Shown here in pieces: positions 37,998 through 47,986 of a stretch of DNA of 64,000 nt (positions are counted from its first letter, which is position 1; every line of letters begins with the position of its first letter). Below the pieces are notes generated by a model. It was not told the origin of the DNA. It saw nothing but the letters and a program-made list of their open reading frames with translations, and did no database searches. The translations under genes and the position numbers were made by a program. The stretch comes from Bin80 sp965220365 (GTDB lineage: Bacteria > Bacteroidota > Rhodothermia > Rhodothermales > Bin80): assembly GCA_965220365.1 (NCBI GenBank), contig OZ244823.1, positions 248,001 to 312,000 on the forward strand, written 5' to 3'.

Positions 37998-40313
37998 ATG
38001 AACCGCACTCTACTCCTCTTATGTACCGGCTTGTTGATTTCTTCTTCCGCCGAAGCTCAATCCTTTGGTGGCACAATCGCGGTGACTGACCACCACGTAT
38101 TTGTTGGGGAAACGGGGAATTTAGCTTTTCCTGGGGAAGTGTATATCTATACTCTTGACGACCCTGCAGCTGAGCCCTTTATCCTGTCTGTAAATCAGGA
38201 ACTGGAGCGATTTGGCCGAGCAATTGCAGCTCATGGTGAGACGTTATTCGTCGGAGCCAGCGAGGCAGATGAGAAACGAGGAACCGTCTATGTGTTCCGC
38301 TACAACGGTGCCTGGGAACAGGTTGCCCGTCTTACTGCATCCGATGCAGCCCCCGGTGATCGGTTTGGGGATTTCATTGCACTGGACGAAGAGAACATCC
38401 TGGTCGGCGCACCCGGTCGTATGGAGTCAACCGGAGCGGTCTATGTAATCACAGAAAATGCTGATGGATCATTCTCGGAAACTGCCACCTTGACTGCCAG
38501 TGATGCCGAAGTTGGAGACGGTTTTGGAGCCACCCTAGCTATTGAAAACAACCTGGCTGTTGTTGGTGCGCCGACAAAATCTGAGAATAAGGGAGCAGTC
38601 TACGCGTTTCAGCACGGATCGGAAGGCTGGAGCCAGGCCGGTAAACTAGCACCGGACTTTCTGACAGAACGAAGCAGAATGGGAGGCTCGGTAGTAATCC
38701 ACCAAGGACGCGTGTACGCAGGAGCACCCATGCAGGAAAGAGGCCAGGGGATCGTTTTGGAGTACGAATGGGATCCTGAGTCAGCCCAACTGCGCATGCG
38801 GGATCAACTGCAATCCTTCGATCAACAACGCTCCTCTCAGTTCGGGGCTGCTCTGGCAGCCAGCGGCAATGAAATCTGGATCGGGGCTCATCGTAGCAAT
38901 CGTGGGAGAGGGATTGTCCACCGATTCATCTCCGATGAAAGTGGATGGGTCGGCGCCTTGAAACTGTTGCCTGATGAGTCGATTGGCCGTGCAGCATTCG
39001 GAAGCCGTATTGTTGTTCGAGGAGATGTTGCCGTCGTAGGAGCTGTACGTATGGATTCCAGAGCAGGGGGAGCAATCCTCATGAAGAGAGAAGAGAATGG
39101 TGACTGGATAACAAAGGCGACCCTGATTAATAAAGCGAAAGGACATGACGCGATCACCGGAGGGGAGATCCGCTGCACTGAAGGTATGGTGTCCAGATGG
39201 CCCTGCAAGGACGTAGACATGACTGCATTCCTACCCCTTCCCGAAATGGGAGGAGGCCGGGGATCCAGACTTAATGATATCTGGGGATGGACGGATCCGA
39301 ACACCTCCCAGGAATATGCACTGGTTGGACGCAACGATGGCACCTCTTTCGTGGATGTTACCAATCCTGAGTACCCGCGCTACGTCGGGGATCTGCCCAT
39401 GACGGACGGATCGGTCGCAAATGTATGGCGGGACATTAAGGTGTATGCTGACCATGCCTTTATTGTCGCAGATGGTGCTGGGCAACATGGTGTACAGATT
39501 TTTGATTTAACGCAGTTGCGTGAAGTTGAGGGTCAGCCGGTGACATTCAGCGAAACAGCACTCTACACAGGCATTGCCAGTGCACATAATATTGTCATCA
39601 ACGAAGAGACCGGGTTCGGCTTCGTTGTCGGTGCCAGCGGAGGTGGTGAGACCTGTGGTGGCGGCTTACACATGCTTGATCTGCGTGAACCAGCCAACGT
39701 GACGTTTGCCGGCTGCTTTGCTGATCCGAATACCGGCAGGCGCAAAACAGGCTACTCACATGACGCGCAATGTGTCATCTATTCCGGTCCGGACCTGACC
39801 TACAGTGGTAGGGAAATCTGTCTTGGATCCAATGAAACCGCACTCAGCATCGCAGATGTAACCGATAAGGAAAACCCGGTAACCATCTCCATGGCCGTTT
39901 ATCCCAAAGTGGCTTATGCGCACCAGGGTTGGCTAACCGAGGACCATCGGTACTTCTATATGAATGATGAAGGCGATGAGCCGCAGGGATTGGTTGAGGG
40001 AACGCGAACCCTGGTCTGGGACGTGTCGGATCTGGATGATCCGGTACTGGTCAATGAATACGTTGCCAGTACCCCCGATACGGACCATAATCTCTATATC
40101 AAGGGTAATCTGATGTATCAATCAAATTATGGTGCCGGGCTACGGATTCTTGATATCACGAATCCCGAATCACCCATGGAAATCGGCTTTTTTGAGCCGG
40201 GCACTGGTTCCACTTCGTGGAGCAATTATCCTTATTTCAAGAGCGGCACCCTGATCGTTACGAGTGGATCCGAGGGGCTTTTTGTTCTCAAGAAGCGTAA
40301 CCTGGACATTTAG
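37998..40313 (+). CDS. Choice-of-anchor B family surface protein with FG-GAP-like repeats
   Basis: 771 aa, signal peptide ending SSSAEAQ. The N-terminal half (about 25-380) consists of repeated FG-GAP/integrin-like blades (DRFGDFIALDEENILVGAPGRMESTGAVYVI and similar). The C-terminal half (about 410-770) is the choice-of-anchor B region with LVIVD-like repeats: FVDVTNPEYPRYVGDLP, HNIVINEETGFGFVVGA, YSHDAQCVIYSGPD, LRILDITNPESPMEIGFFEP. No sortase or T9SS anchor is evident. Probable exported double propeller; ligand unknown. Confidence 0.88.
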   Translation: MNRTLLLLCTGLLISSSAEAQSFGGTIAVTDHHVFVGETGNLAFPGEVYIYTLDDPAAEPFILSVNQELERFGRAIAAHGETLFVGASEADEKRGTVYVFRYNGAWEQVARLTASDAAPGDRFGDFIALDEENILVGAPGRMESTGAVYVITENADGSFSETATLTASDAEVGDGFGATLAIENNLAVVGAPTKSENKGAVYAFQHGSEGWSQAGKLAPDFLTERSRMGGSVVIHQGRVYAGAPMQERGQGIVLEYEWDPESAQLRMRDQLQSFDQQRSSQFGAALAASGNEIWIGAHRSNRGRGIVHRFISDESGWVGALKLLPDESIGRAAFGSRIVVRGDVAVVGAVRMDSRAGGAILMKREENGDWITKATLINKAKGHDAITGGEIRCTEGMVSRWPCKDVDMTAFLPLPEMGGGRGSRLNDIWGWTDPNTSQEYALVGRNDGTSFVDVTNPEYPRYVGDLPMTDGSVANVWRDIKVYADHAFIVADGAGQHGVQIFDLTQLREVEGQPVTFSETALYTGIASAHNIVINEETGFGFVVGASGGGETCGGGLHMLDLREPANVTFAGCFADPNTGRRKTGYSHDAQCVIYSGPDLTYSGREICLGSNETALSIADVTDKENPVTISMAVYPKVAYAHQGWLTEDHRYFYMNDEGDEPQGLVEGTRTLVWDVSDLDDPVLVNEYVASTPDTDHNLYIKGNLMYQSNYGAGLRILDITNPESPMEIGFFEPGTGSTSWSNYPYFKSGTLIVTSGSEGLFVLKKRNLDI

Positions 40314-40644
40314 ACGACATTACTTGCTTTACGCCTGCAGTCCGCACGGGCACAAAACGCCTTCGGCCTCGGCAAAGCCAGTATAGATCCTTTGCGGAGG
40401 GGACCTGCTCGGAGTGGGGTTTCCCTGCGAACATCAAAACGATCCATTCCAGTGGTATCGTCCGAATAGGCAGGGCATTGCTCTCTATTCATAGCGCATG
40501 GAAATACACCTCAGGGATTACTCCTGCGACCACATTTTTAGGGGATTACACACCTGTGTCCCCACAACAACTTGATCAAGTTTTGAGATTATTGTAACTT
40601 TTTGGAATACTCTGTATGATTTTCATCGGGAGGTGGATAGGGCT
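40314..40644. other. Intergenic region, no gene seen
   Basis: About 330 bases between the choice-of-anchor B gene and a small membrane protein. No convincing frame, RNA or terminator is visible; GGGAGG at 40628-40633 probably serves the next gene. Confidence 0.5.
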
Positions 40645-41187
40645 ATGTGCGACTTCCAGATATGCTACGACAGATGTTTAGAGGACCCGAATAGAAAGAT
40701 GATCAAGTTTTTCAAAAATACGCACTTTAGAAGGATTGTCGGCTCTGTGGGTTATCCTCTACTCGCGTTTTGGATTTACTGGAAAGCTTTTGACGGTGGT
40801 TACACTGAAACGGACATATTGTGGGGCGTAGTTGTTACGATAATCTTAGCCTCAGCCATCTACCTGTATTTTCCTATAGCGAAAAGGGTTGAGTATGGAA
40901 GCATAATATGGTTCTTTGGGCTGTTCGCCATGATCTGCCTTCTCGCTCTTGGAACGGTATTGCAAGGGCTCTGGACCCACTGGATTATAGATATCCCCGT
41001 TGCAGAGCAGGCCTGGGGAGAGTACATCATGTACTTTGCCATTTGGACGCCAATCATCGATATGATCGCCAAGGCACAGGACAAGGGGCAGTATAAACCC
41101 CGCGAAATAACATCCTGTGAAATATTTCTATGCAAGGGGCCAGCTGCATGGAATAAGGCGGAGAGGCAGGTAGGCCGGGCTTTCTGA
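40645..41187 (+). CDS. Hypothetical membrane protein
   Basis: About 180 aa from the ATG at 40645, preceded by GGGAGG at 11 bases (a GTG at 40633 overlaps that site; an ATG at 40699 is also possible). Four hydrophobic segments: IVGSVGYPLLAFWIYWKAF, ILWGVVVTIILASAIYLYF, IIWFFGLFAMICLLALGTVL and WGEYIMYFAIWTPIIDMIA. No family recognised. It is followed by a perfect hairpin. Confidence 0.65.
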   Translation: MCDFQICYDRCLEDPNRKMIKFFKNTHFRRIVGSVGYPLLAFWIYWKAFDGGYTETDILWGVVVTIILASAIYLYFPIAKRVEYGSIIWFFGLFAMICLLALGTVLQGLWTHWIIDIPVAEQAWGEYIMYFAIWTPIIDMIAKAQDKGQYKPREITSCEIFLCKGPAAWNKAERQVGRAF

Positions 41188-41195
41188 AAACATAA

Positions 41196-41226
41196 AATTC
41201 TCCGCACTTCCTCAGTGCAGAGAATT
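41196..41226. terminator. Hairpin after the membrane protein gene
   Basis: Near-perfect inverted repeat AATTCTC(C)GCAC/GTGC(A)GAGAATT with a seven-base loop, starting eight bases after the stop. On the plus strand no T-run follows; on the minus strand a T-rich stretch does. Confidence 0.5.
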
Positions 41227-41627
41227 GATTGGGCTGTGGGGTAGGTGCAGTAATGCAGGTGGCCAACAAGCGCCTATGTTTCCGATCCGACGGGCACGCA
41301 GATATATAAACCCCATTTTTAAGCTGCCGTCGATTTCATTCACTCAAGTACCGCTGGACAACAGGTGCACAAGAAAATAGCACCTAAAGGCCCCCCTTGA
41401 TCGGTTGCTACTGATAGATCGAATTGGATAGAAATAGGGGGGCGAATTTGTAAGGATCGCACCTTAAATCCAACAAACAAGACGAAAAGTCGACTGAAAA
41501 TGGGAGAATTGTGAAGAAACTGTGAATTTTCGCTTGATTTTTTGCAAAAAAAGTGTTATCTACCAATAGCGCTCGACAATGTAGTCTCGTGCGCTGCCTA
41601 CTTCCACTCACCAAATAAAGTATAATC
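41227..41627. other. Intergenic region, no gene seen
   Basis: About 400 bases, A/T-rich near 41500-41560, with no convincing frame. It probably holds the promoter of the small membrane protein at 41628. Confidence 0.45.
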
Positions 41628-41951
41628 ATGCTGAGAAAACTTTTAATCGTCGCCATGGTCGTTTTGGCCGCTGTTCACGGCCTAGCGCCCGATATGATTG
41701 GCTCGGGTGTCGTTCCTTTGCTGCTGGTCTTATCGGGTCTTGCGTATGGGGTTGTTGCAACGGATGCGGAAAATCCTACCGCCTACTTAGTGGTTGTGTT
41801 AGCACTCGGAGCTGCAGCCGGTGCAGATGTGCTGTCTCATGTACAGGGTGTCGGAGGGTATCTTGATGCCATATTCGATGCAGCGGTAGTCGCTCTATAT
41901 TCTTCCGCATTTACCATCGTAGTTTTACGGGCCTATAATCGCCTCAAATAG
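41628..41951 (+). CDS. Small membrane protein
   Basis: 107 aa, strongly hydrophobic, with about four membrane helices: LLIVAMVVLAAVHGLAPDMI, VVPLLLVLSGLAYGVVATD, AYLVVVLALGAAAGADVLS and AVVALYSSAFTIVVLRAY. No family recognised. Codon use and composition look like real coding sequence; isolated, no operon partner. Confidence 0.72.
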   Translation: MLRKLLIVAMVVLAAVHGLAPDMIGSGVVPLLLVLSGLAYGVVATDAENPTAYLVVVLALGAAAGADVLSHVQGVGGYLDAIFDAAVVALYSSAFTIVVLRAYNRLK

Positions 41952-42323
41952 TAGAAGACGGTTGGACAGTCCTTGTTGATCTGTCGCTGGGACAATTATC
42001 TTCTATACGACTGAGATTGCCACACAGATAACGGTTGTTGAGATCGTTTTTGTGAGTTGGCTCCAAGGCGGTCCATCCGATGATGGCTCGCCTTGGTTGC
42101 GTTGGCTTTGATTTGGGCTGGTTGCACTGCCAGTTGCCGAGTTGTATTGTGATAAGGGCGGGAGCAAGACTTGGGTTCTATTTTCCCCGCTTCCGCTCCG
42201 GCCTGCAGGGTTTCTGCCCTGAAAACCACGAGTCGTGTTTTTATTTACATTCTCGCTTTCGCTCTCGTGCTGATGGGAGGTGTTGGCGCTTTGGTTTTCT
42301 CGAAATAATTTGAACCCCGTCAA
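41952..42323. other. Intergenic region, no gene seen
   Basis: About 370 bases between the small membrane protein and the convergent dgcA-like gene. Open stretches on both strands are low-complexity in character and I support none of them. Confidence 0.45.
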
Positions 42324-43388
42324 TTAATCGGCAAGTGTCACGCCAAGCCCCGGTTCTTCCAGAAGATGCAAGGACCCATTCAACAAGGTGAACCCTCCCC
42401 GTGCCACATCCTTTGAGAGATCAAAGCTTCCATCCAGATCCAGGTATCGCGTCCGGGGGCATGCATAAGCGGTGTGCAGGGCAGCGGCAATACTGATTAC
42501 GCTCTCATCCATACAACCCCACATCAGGTCAACCCCGGCTAATGCTGCCAGATCTGCGATCTCGAGGGCGCCTGTGATGCCGGCACATTTCATGAGCTTG
42601 ATATTCCAAATCCCGAATGGCTTGCTTACCGTCAACTGAAGAGCATCCATAGGACCGTGTAAGCTTTCGTCAGCTGCCATGAGGCGCTGAGCATCCTCTG
42701 ACAGTTTGGGCATATCCTCCTCTTCCCCCCTGGCTAAAGGCTGTTCGATTAGCTCCAGATTCAATGCGTGCGCCTCACGAAAGAGATCCCTGGTTTGCTC
42801 AATCGTGTACCCCTGATTCGCATCAACACGGATATGGATACTCTCCGGACATGTCAATCGCAGAGCCCGCAGACGCTCAAGATCCTCATCATAATCCAGC
42901 CCGAGCTTGACTTTTAGGCAATTGAATCCACGTGCAAGGTACTCACGGGCTTCCTTCAGCGTTTCTTCCAGAGGAAGAATTCCAATCGTAATTGAGGTAG
43001 GGAGCGGCTTCATGGATAGACCAAGCATGGCAGCTACCGGAATATTCATACTCCGTCCCAAAAGATCATAGAGTGCCATATCTAGGGCTGCTACCGCGGA
43101 GGGATATTGCAAACATCCTGATCGCAATTGCTTTGCCAATGTCCGAAGCAGTCTAGGGTCCTGTCCTTTTAAGATCTCATGTGCCGCGGCATCCATGGCT
43201 CCAAGGCAATCCTCTGCATTTTCGGAGGTAACCGCCGTCGGGGCCGCACATCCCAAACCCGAAACCCCAAGACTGCTTTCCAGGCGAACAAAATGTAAAT
43301 CAACTGTACTGACCTCCCGCGTTGCAATTACATAGGGGCGAGTCAAAGGAAGGCGCTCTGTCCAGATCTCTACACCGCGAATGATCAT
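42324..43388 (-). CDS. dgcA: Dipeptide epimerase / DgcA-like enolase-superfamily enzyme
   Basis: 354 aa, mandelate racemase/muconate-lactonising branch of the enolase superfamily. Barrel motifs are present: the KVKLG lysine strand (FNCLKVKLGLDYDED), metal ligands in IRVDANQGYT, ELIEQPL and MAADESLHG, and the opposite-face lysine in NIKLMKCAGITGAL. The family includes L-Ala-D/L-Glu epimerases and DgcA, which acts on N-acetyl-glutamate in D-glutamate catabolism. The four-base overlap with a DUF1611 gene (the DgcN family) favours the DgcA role; this is inference from the pair. Confidence 0.85.
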   Translation of the reverse strand: MIIRGVEIWTERLPLTRPYVIATREVSTVDLHFVRLESSLGVSGLGCAAPTAVTSENAEDCLGAMDAAAHEILKGQDPRLLRTLAKQLRSGCLQYPSAVAALDMALYDLLGRSMNIPVAAMLGLSMKPLPTSITIGILPLEETLKEAREYLARGFNCLKVKLGLDYDEDLERLRALRLTCPESIHIRVDANQGYTIEQTRDLFREAHALNLELIEQPLARGEEEDMPKLSEDAQRLMAADESLHGPMDALQLTVSKPFGIWNIKLMKCAGITGALEIADLAALAGVDLMWGCMDESVISIAAALHTAYACPRTRYLDLDGSFDLSKDVARGGFTLLNGSLHLLEEPGLGVTLAD

Positions 43389-44428
43389 GAGGATAGCCTT
43401 TGCCGGATTATATGCACCAGTCGCTCACCCCCCTCTTCCAGTGGTCTCACCACCGGAATTCCATGCTGTGCTTCCAACTCTTTAGCAATCTGCAAAGATT
43501 GTGCATCGTCCAGCCCACGCGTAAACAGCGAAATTCCCCATACCTCTGATCCTAGAAGGCGGATGAGTTCAAGCTCCTCCGACAATGGAGGAATTCTGCA
43601 GTCCAGATCCTCAAAACCTTCAAAGTGAAGACGCACAGGAGCGTGTTGCAGGATGACCCCTGCTGCCCGGGCAGAGCAAATCAACTCTGCCCCGGCCGGT
43701 CCAGCTGGATTCCGCAGAGCGGACTGTCCCTCAAGGAGAATCACATCCGGTCTTTCCTCCCGGTAGCATTCTACGATGGCACGCTCCAACTCTCCTGATA
43801 CAAAATCATTCAGCGTTGCATCGAAAACAAATCCATACTTCAGTCCCTGCAGCCAACCCGTTTGCCCCGTATAGATTACCTCTGATCGCACGCCCTGCTC
43901 ACGAAGCCCCTCTCGCAAGATCATTGCGGTAGTCCGCTTGCCGATCGCACAATCCATTCCAAGAACTGCAATACGCGGTGCGGGCACGAAAAGAATTTCA
44001 CCAGACCAGAATTGCAACTCGGACATAGAGCGAGGTTTTCGCAAATCAATGATACCCCCCTTTGCCAGACTCACAAGTTCATCGTCATCCGAAAGCAGTT
44101 GATGGAGCCCATTCACCAGTTGCAGGCCGGCAGATGCCGCTGTCAATAGATCTACACGCAGAGGATCTGGAAGCACCCCACCCACCGTTGCAACTCCGAT
44201 TATGCAGTGCGTTGGTGTCCGGTGCGCCAAAGCCTCCGAAACAGAACTGTAAAAGGGAATCCCACGATCACGCCCGTCCAGTATATAACCTGCATCCTGG
44301 CCTGCGTAATCCGGGTCTATCACCCCCAAAATCTCATACCGGCTGGGACCACGCAGCAGACCATGTGTCGTTTTTGCAAAAACGCTATCAAATAGCCCAT
44401 TTGCAAGTATAAGCGCACTTTCCTTCAT
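43385..44428 (-). CDS. dgcN: DUF1611 family protein, DgcN-like (D-glutamate N-acetyltransferase)
   Basis: 347 aa. The N-terminal Rossmann-like domain (YEILGVIDPDYAGQDAG, about residues 30-46) and the C-terminal P-loop-like domain (AVLGMDCAIGKRTTAMILREGL, about 153-174, then VILLEGQSALRNPAGPAG) define DUF1611. Members studied in marine bacteria act as D-glutamate N-acetyltransferase upstream of DgcA. It is the first gene of the two-gene minus-strand operon and overlaps dgcA by ATGA. Confidence 0.82.
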   Translation of the reverse strand: MKESALILANGLFDSVFAKTTHGLLRGPSRYEILGVIDPDYAGQDAGYILDGRDRGIPFYSSVSEALAHRTPTHCIIGVATVGGVLPDPLRVDLLTAASAGLQLVNGLHQLLSDDDELVSLAKGGIIDLRKPRSMSELQFWSGEILFVPAPRIAVLGMDCAIGKRTTAMILREGLREQGVRSEVIYTGQTGWLQGLKYGFVFDATLNDFVSGELERAIVECYREERPDVILLEGQSALRNPAGPAGAELICSARAAGVILQHAPVRLHFEGFEDLDCRIPPLSEELELIRLLGSEVWGISLFTRGLDDAQSLQIAKELEAQHGIPVVRPLEEGGERLVHIIRQRLSS

Positions 44429-44548
44429 TAATTCTTTAAGTCAACCGGCGGCACTTATCATGAGCATAATGGATTTTATCCGTTAGCGAAGAGTTTTTCT
44501 CGCGTTTCTATGACTCATATTTCACTGCCTGCACTACAAAAATAAAAC

Positions 44549-47125
44549 ATGATTCCCAAACCCGTACGCATCTTCACCAGTGCTCCATCTCTACCCTCTA
44601 CTCTTGAGAGACTGCAGGAGCTGGCATATAATGTCCGCTGGGCCTGGGATGAGGATACTATTTCTCTCTTTCGGAGACTCGATGCAGACCTCTGGGACAG
44701 CTCAGGCCATAATCCGGTACGAATGCTGGCCGAGGTATCCGCAGCCCGGCTAGAAGAACTCGCAAAGGATGAAGGCTTCGTCGCTCATCTAAACGAGGTA
44801 TGTGCCTCCTTCGATACCTATATGCAGGCGGGTTCAACCTGGTACTCCCGCACCCATGCATCAGATGGATTATTAGCGGCCTACTTCTCGGCCGAGTTTG
44901 GGATTACAGAATGCCTCTCGATTTTTGCTGGTGGGCTTGGGGTTCTGGCGGGTGATCATCTAAAGAGTGCAAGTGACCTCGGAATTCCTATCGTCGGTGT
45001 TGGGCTGATGTACCAACAGGGATACTTCAGCCAGCATCTGGATGCTGAAGGCTGGCAGCAAGAATCGTACGTAGAGAATGATTTTGCCAGCCTTCCGCTG
45101 ACCCTGGAGCGTGGAGAACATGGGATGCCCCTGCAGGTGGATGTCGAAATCGGCAATCGTACAGTATATGCCCGGATCTGGCGGCTACAAGTTGGACGTA
45201 TTCCCTTGTACTTATTGGATACCAACTTCAATGCTAATGAACATGATGAAGACCGAAATTTGACAGACTACCTCTATGGAGGAGGGAACGAACTCCGTAT
45301 CCGTCAGGAGATTATTTTGGGAATTGGTGGCTATCGGGCGCTGCAGTTGCTGGAGCTCAAGCCTCAGGTTTTTCATCTTAATGAAGGGCACTCTGCGTTT
45401 CTGACGCTGGACCGCACCAGGCAGCTGATGCAGGAGCATGACTTATCCTTCCATGAAGCTCGAATTGCTACCGCAGCAAGCATCGTCTTCACAACGCATA
45501 CCCCGGTCGAAGCCGGTCATGATCGTTTTTCACCGGAATTAATGGATCGCTATCTGGCATCCTATGCTAAAAAATCACTGGGCCTTGAGCGCCGTGAATT
45601 CTTGGCACTTGGGCGGGAACATGCAGATAATGATCAGGAGTTGTTTGGCATGACGAAGCTTGCCCTGCGTATGAGCAGTGCCTGTAACGGAGTCGCCAAG
45701 TTACATGGACAAGTGAGCCGCGCGATGTGGCAAAACCTCTGGCCCGCAATGCCTGAAAATGAGGTACCTATCCGCCATGTGACCAACGGTATTCATATCT
45801 CTTCCTGGATTTCGGGCTCGCTCAAGCGACATGTTGACCGATATGTCGGTCCACGGTGGAGAGAAGAAGCCATCAGTGAGTCCCAGTGGAAGCAAGCAGA
45901 GCAAATCCCGGATGATGTGCTCTGGCATACACATTCCACGCACAAAGAGCATCTGATCCTGCAGGCTCGAAGGTCATTGCAATCCCGACTGGAGCGACTA
46001 GAAGCACCGGCGAAAGACATTGCCCGAGCAAAGAAAGTACTCAATCCCGAGGCACTTACCATTGGATTCGCACGCCGATTCGCCACCTACAAACGTGCAA
46101 CGCTTCTGTTTCAGAATCTGGAGAGACTGACCCAAATCCTAACCAACTCCATCCACCCGGTGCAAATCATTTTTGCGGGGAAAGCACATCCCCGTGATGA
46201 ACCTGGAAAAGAGCTGATCCAAAAAATTGTTACTGCACCCAGTACCGAAGCCCTGTGCAACCATATCGTTTTTCTTGAAGATTATGACATGGCCATTGCA
46301 CGTGACCTAGTGCAGGGCGTAGACCTGTGGTTAAACACGCCTCGGCGCCCAAGGGAGGCCAGCGGCACCAGCGGAATGAAAGCCGCTGCAAATGGTGGGC
46401 TCAATCTCAGTATCCTGGATGGATGGTGGGATGAAGGGTATGATCCCGCGATCGGCTGGGCAATTGGCAATGGCGAAATCATGGAGAACCATGCCTACCA
46501 AGATGAACGGGAAGCTGAGCAGCTCTATGATCAATTGGAGCATGAGATTGTGCCGCTCTTTTATGAGCGCTCTTCCGAAGGACTGCCTCTTGAATGGATT
46601 GCCCGCATGAAACGCTCCATTGCGACCCACAGCAGCTTCTTCAATACCCATCGTATGGTTCAGGAGTATACCGAGACAATTTACCTGACCGCAGCTACGC
46701 GTACAAAAGCACTCCACGACAAGAATCTGCAGGGTGTCAGGACACTGTCAAGTCAACAGCGAAAGGTACAGGAGGCCTGGGCCAAAGTCCAGGTCCGTGT
46801 TGATGAAAATGCTCCCCAAGGTCATCTACAGGTCGGAGTTCCCTTCACAGTCAAGGCCGATGTGGTGCTGGGACCTTTGTCACCAGATGATGTAGAGGTC
46901 CAGTTATACCTGGGACGGATTGCGAAGAAGGGAGAGATCATAGACGCGACGATCACACCCATGGAACTGGTCAAAACCAGCCAGACGAATACTCAGCACC
47001 TCTATGAGGCGAAAAATGTCACCTGTACCAAGAGCGGATCCGTCGGATACACGGTACGCGTCCTCCCAAAACGTGAGGGCCTGACTCTACTGCAATCTTC
47101 CCGTCTGATGACCTGGGCTCAATAA
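44549..47125 (+). CDS. glgP: Alpha-glucan phosphorylase
   Basis: 858 aa. Releases glucose-1-phosphate from glycogen-like alpha-1,4-glucans using PLP. An N-terminal DUF3417 region (LQELAYNVRWAWDEDTISLFRRLD) precedes the GT35 core: AYFSAEFGITECLSIFAGGLGVLAGDHLKSASDLG and the PLP site RREASGTSGMKAAANGGLNLSILDGWW with the Schiff-base lysine. This is the short alpha-glucan family form common in Bacteroidota. Its 3' end overlaps the convergent gene by seven bases. Confidence 0.94.
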   Translation: MIPKPVRIFTSAPSLPSTLERLQELAYNVRWAWDEDTISLFRRLDADLWDSSGHNPVRMLAEVSAARLEELAKDEGFVAHLNEVCASFDTYMQAGSTWYSRTHASDGLLAAYFSAEFGITECLSIFAGGLGVLAGDHLKSASDLGIPIVGVGLMYQQGYFSQHLDAEGWQQESYVENDFASLPLTLERGEHGMPLQVDVEIGNRTVYARIWRLQVGRIPLYLLDTNFNANEHDEDRNLTDYLYGGGNELRIRQEIILGIGGYRALQLLELKPQVFHLNEGHSAFLTLDRTRQLMQEHDLSFHEARIATAASIVFTTHTPVEAGHDRFSPELMDRYLASYAKKSLGLERREFLALGREHADNDQELFGMTKLALRMSSACNGVAKLHGQVSRAMWQNLWPAMPENEVPIRHVTNGIHISSWISGSLKRHVDRYVGPRWREEAISESQWKQAEQIPDDVLWHTHSTHKEHLILQARRSLQSRLERLEAPAKDIARAKKVLNPEALTIGFARRFATYKRATLLFQNLERLTQILTNSIHPVQIIFAGKAHPRDEPGKELIQKIVTAPSTEALCNHIVFLEDYDMAIARDLVQGVDLWLNTPRRPREASGTSGMKAAANGGLNLSILDGWWDEGYDPAIGWAIGNGEIMENHAYQDEREAEQLYDQLEHEIVPLFYERSSEGLPLEWIARMKRSIATHSSFFNTHRMVQEYTETIYLTAATRTKALHDKNLQGVRTLSSQQRKVQEAWAKVQVRVDENAPQGHLQVGVPFTVKADVVLGPLSPDDVEVQLYLGRIAKKGEIIDATITPMELVKTSQTNTQHLYEAKNVTCTKSGSVGYTVRVLPKREGLTLLQSSRLMTWAQ

Positions 47126-47901
47126 GCACCCGTTTCCGTCAGCGAAGCGAGGGACATCCAGTTCGGATCCTCGAATACCGAATCTGACAACTCAGAGTAA
47201 ACTCCCAGATTCGTAACTTTTCGGACGTTTGATTCACTGTCGACCACGGCTCTGGTATCGGCAAGCATGATACCACCGTAGCTTTCATACCCTTCCCAAG
47301 TCGTGGTGAAGCGGGGCTGCTCGTCTGTCTCAGCATTTGCATAGTAGGACCATTGCTCAACCAGATTCAACTCCTTGTTGACATACACATCATACCCATT
47401 GTCCGGGGTAAGCCCCACCCCGTCAAATCTGAGTGTCAGAACATGTGCCTCATGGCCACTGGCCATGGTCTCTTCTCCTTTATACCCTAATGTGACCCCT
47501 GAGTCTTTGAGTTTATACGGCATCAATAACCAGTAGCCTGCATTGATCCAGTCTCTGTAGGCACCTGCCAATAATTCATCTGCAGGGGTGATTTCGTGAC
47601 CATCCTTGAAGGCGCGTCCCTCCATGGTATGGATATTCATGAGTACAACGGTGCTGTCTCCCTGCCACCGGAACCTGCCCGTCCATTTATCCCATACATG
47701 ATCTTCTCCGAAGATGGTCCAACTCAGGTAGCGGGCGTTATCCCACGCGGCACGCCCCCCCATACTGGCCATCACCTGATCTGCAATCTCTATTGCCTGT
47801 GGGTGAGAATCATCCGCGTCGAATCCCTCCATTGGAGGATTTGAATCCTGCTGAGCATATACTATCCCAGGGAAAAGTAAGAGTAATGTTAAGTATTTCA
47901 C
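47119..47901 (-). CDS. Hypothetical exported protein (DUF6503-like)
   Basis: 260 aa with a signal peptide (KYLTLLLLFPGIVYAQ). It has repeated beta-rich segments: ARYLSWTIFGEDHVWDKWTGRFRWQG, HVLTLRFDGVGLTPDNGYDVYVNKELNLVEQWSYYAN and TTWEGYESYGGIMLADTR, the style of periplasmic DUF6503/LolA-like proteins of Bacteroidota. Function unknown. It is divergent from the S9 peptidase gene and overlaps the glgP 3' end. Confidence 0.78.
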   Translation of the reverse strand: MKYLTLLLLFPGIVYAQQDSNPPMEGFDADDSHPQAIEIADQVMASMGGRAAWDNARYLSWTIFGEDHVWDKWTGRFRWQGDSTVVLMNIHTMEGRAFKDGHEITPADELLAGAYRDWINAGYWLLMPYKLKDSGVTLGYKGEETMASGHEAHVLTLRFDGVGLTPDNGYDVYVNKELNLVEQWSYYANAETDEQPRFTTTWEGYESYGGIMLADTRAVVDSESNVRKVTNLGVYSELSDSVFEDPNWMSLASLTETGAY

Positions 47902-47986
47902 GAGAGTGTGGGCTTTAAGTTATGGGATCCCGACGCGCCAGATCGTAGTTTGCCGGGACAGTTACTTTAGTTTAAGCAATCACGCA

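Noticed and set aside
42003..42323. 106-codon minus-strand frame rich in Ser, Asn and Gln
   Set aside because: Low-complexity composition, no family resemblance, overlapping equally open frames on the other strand; treated as non-coding.
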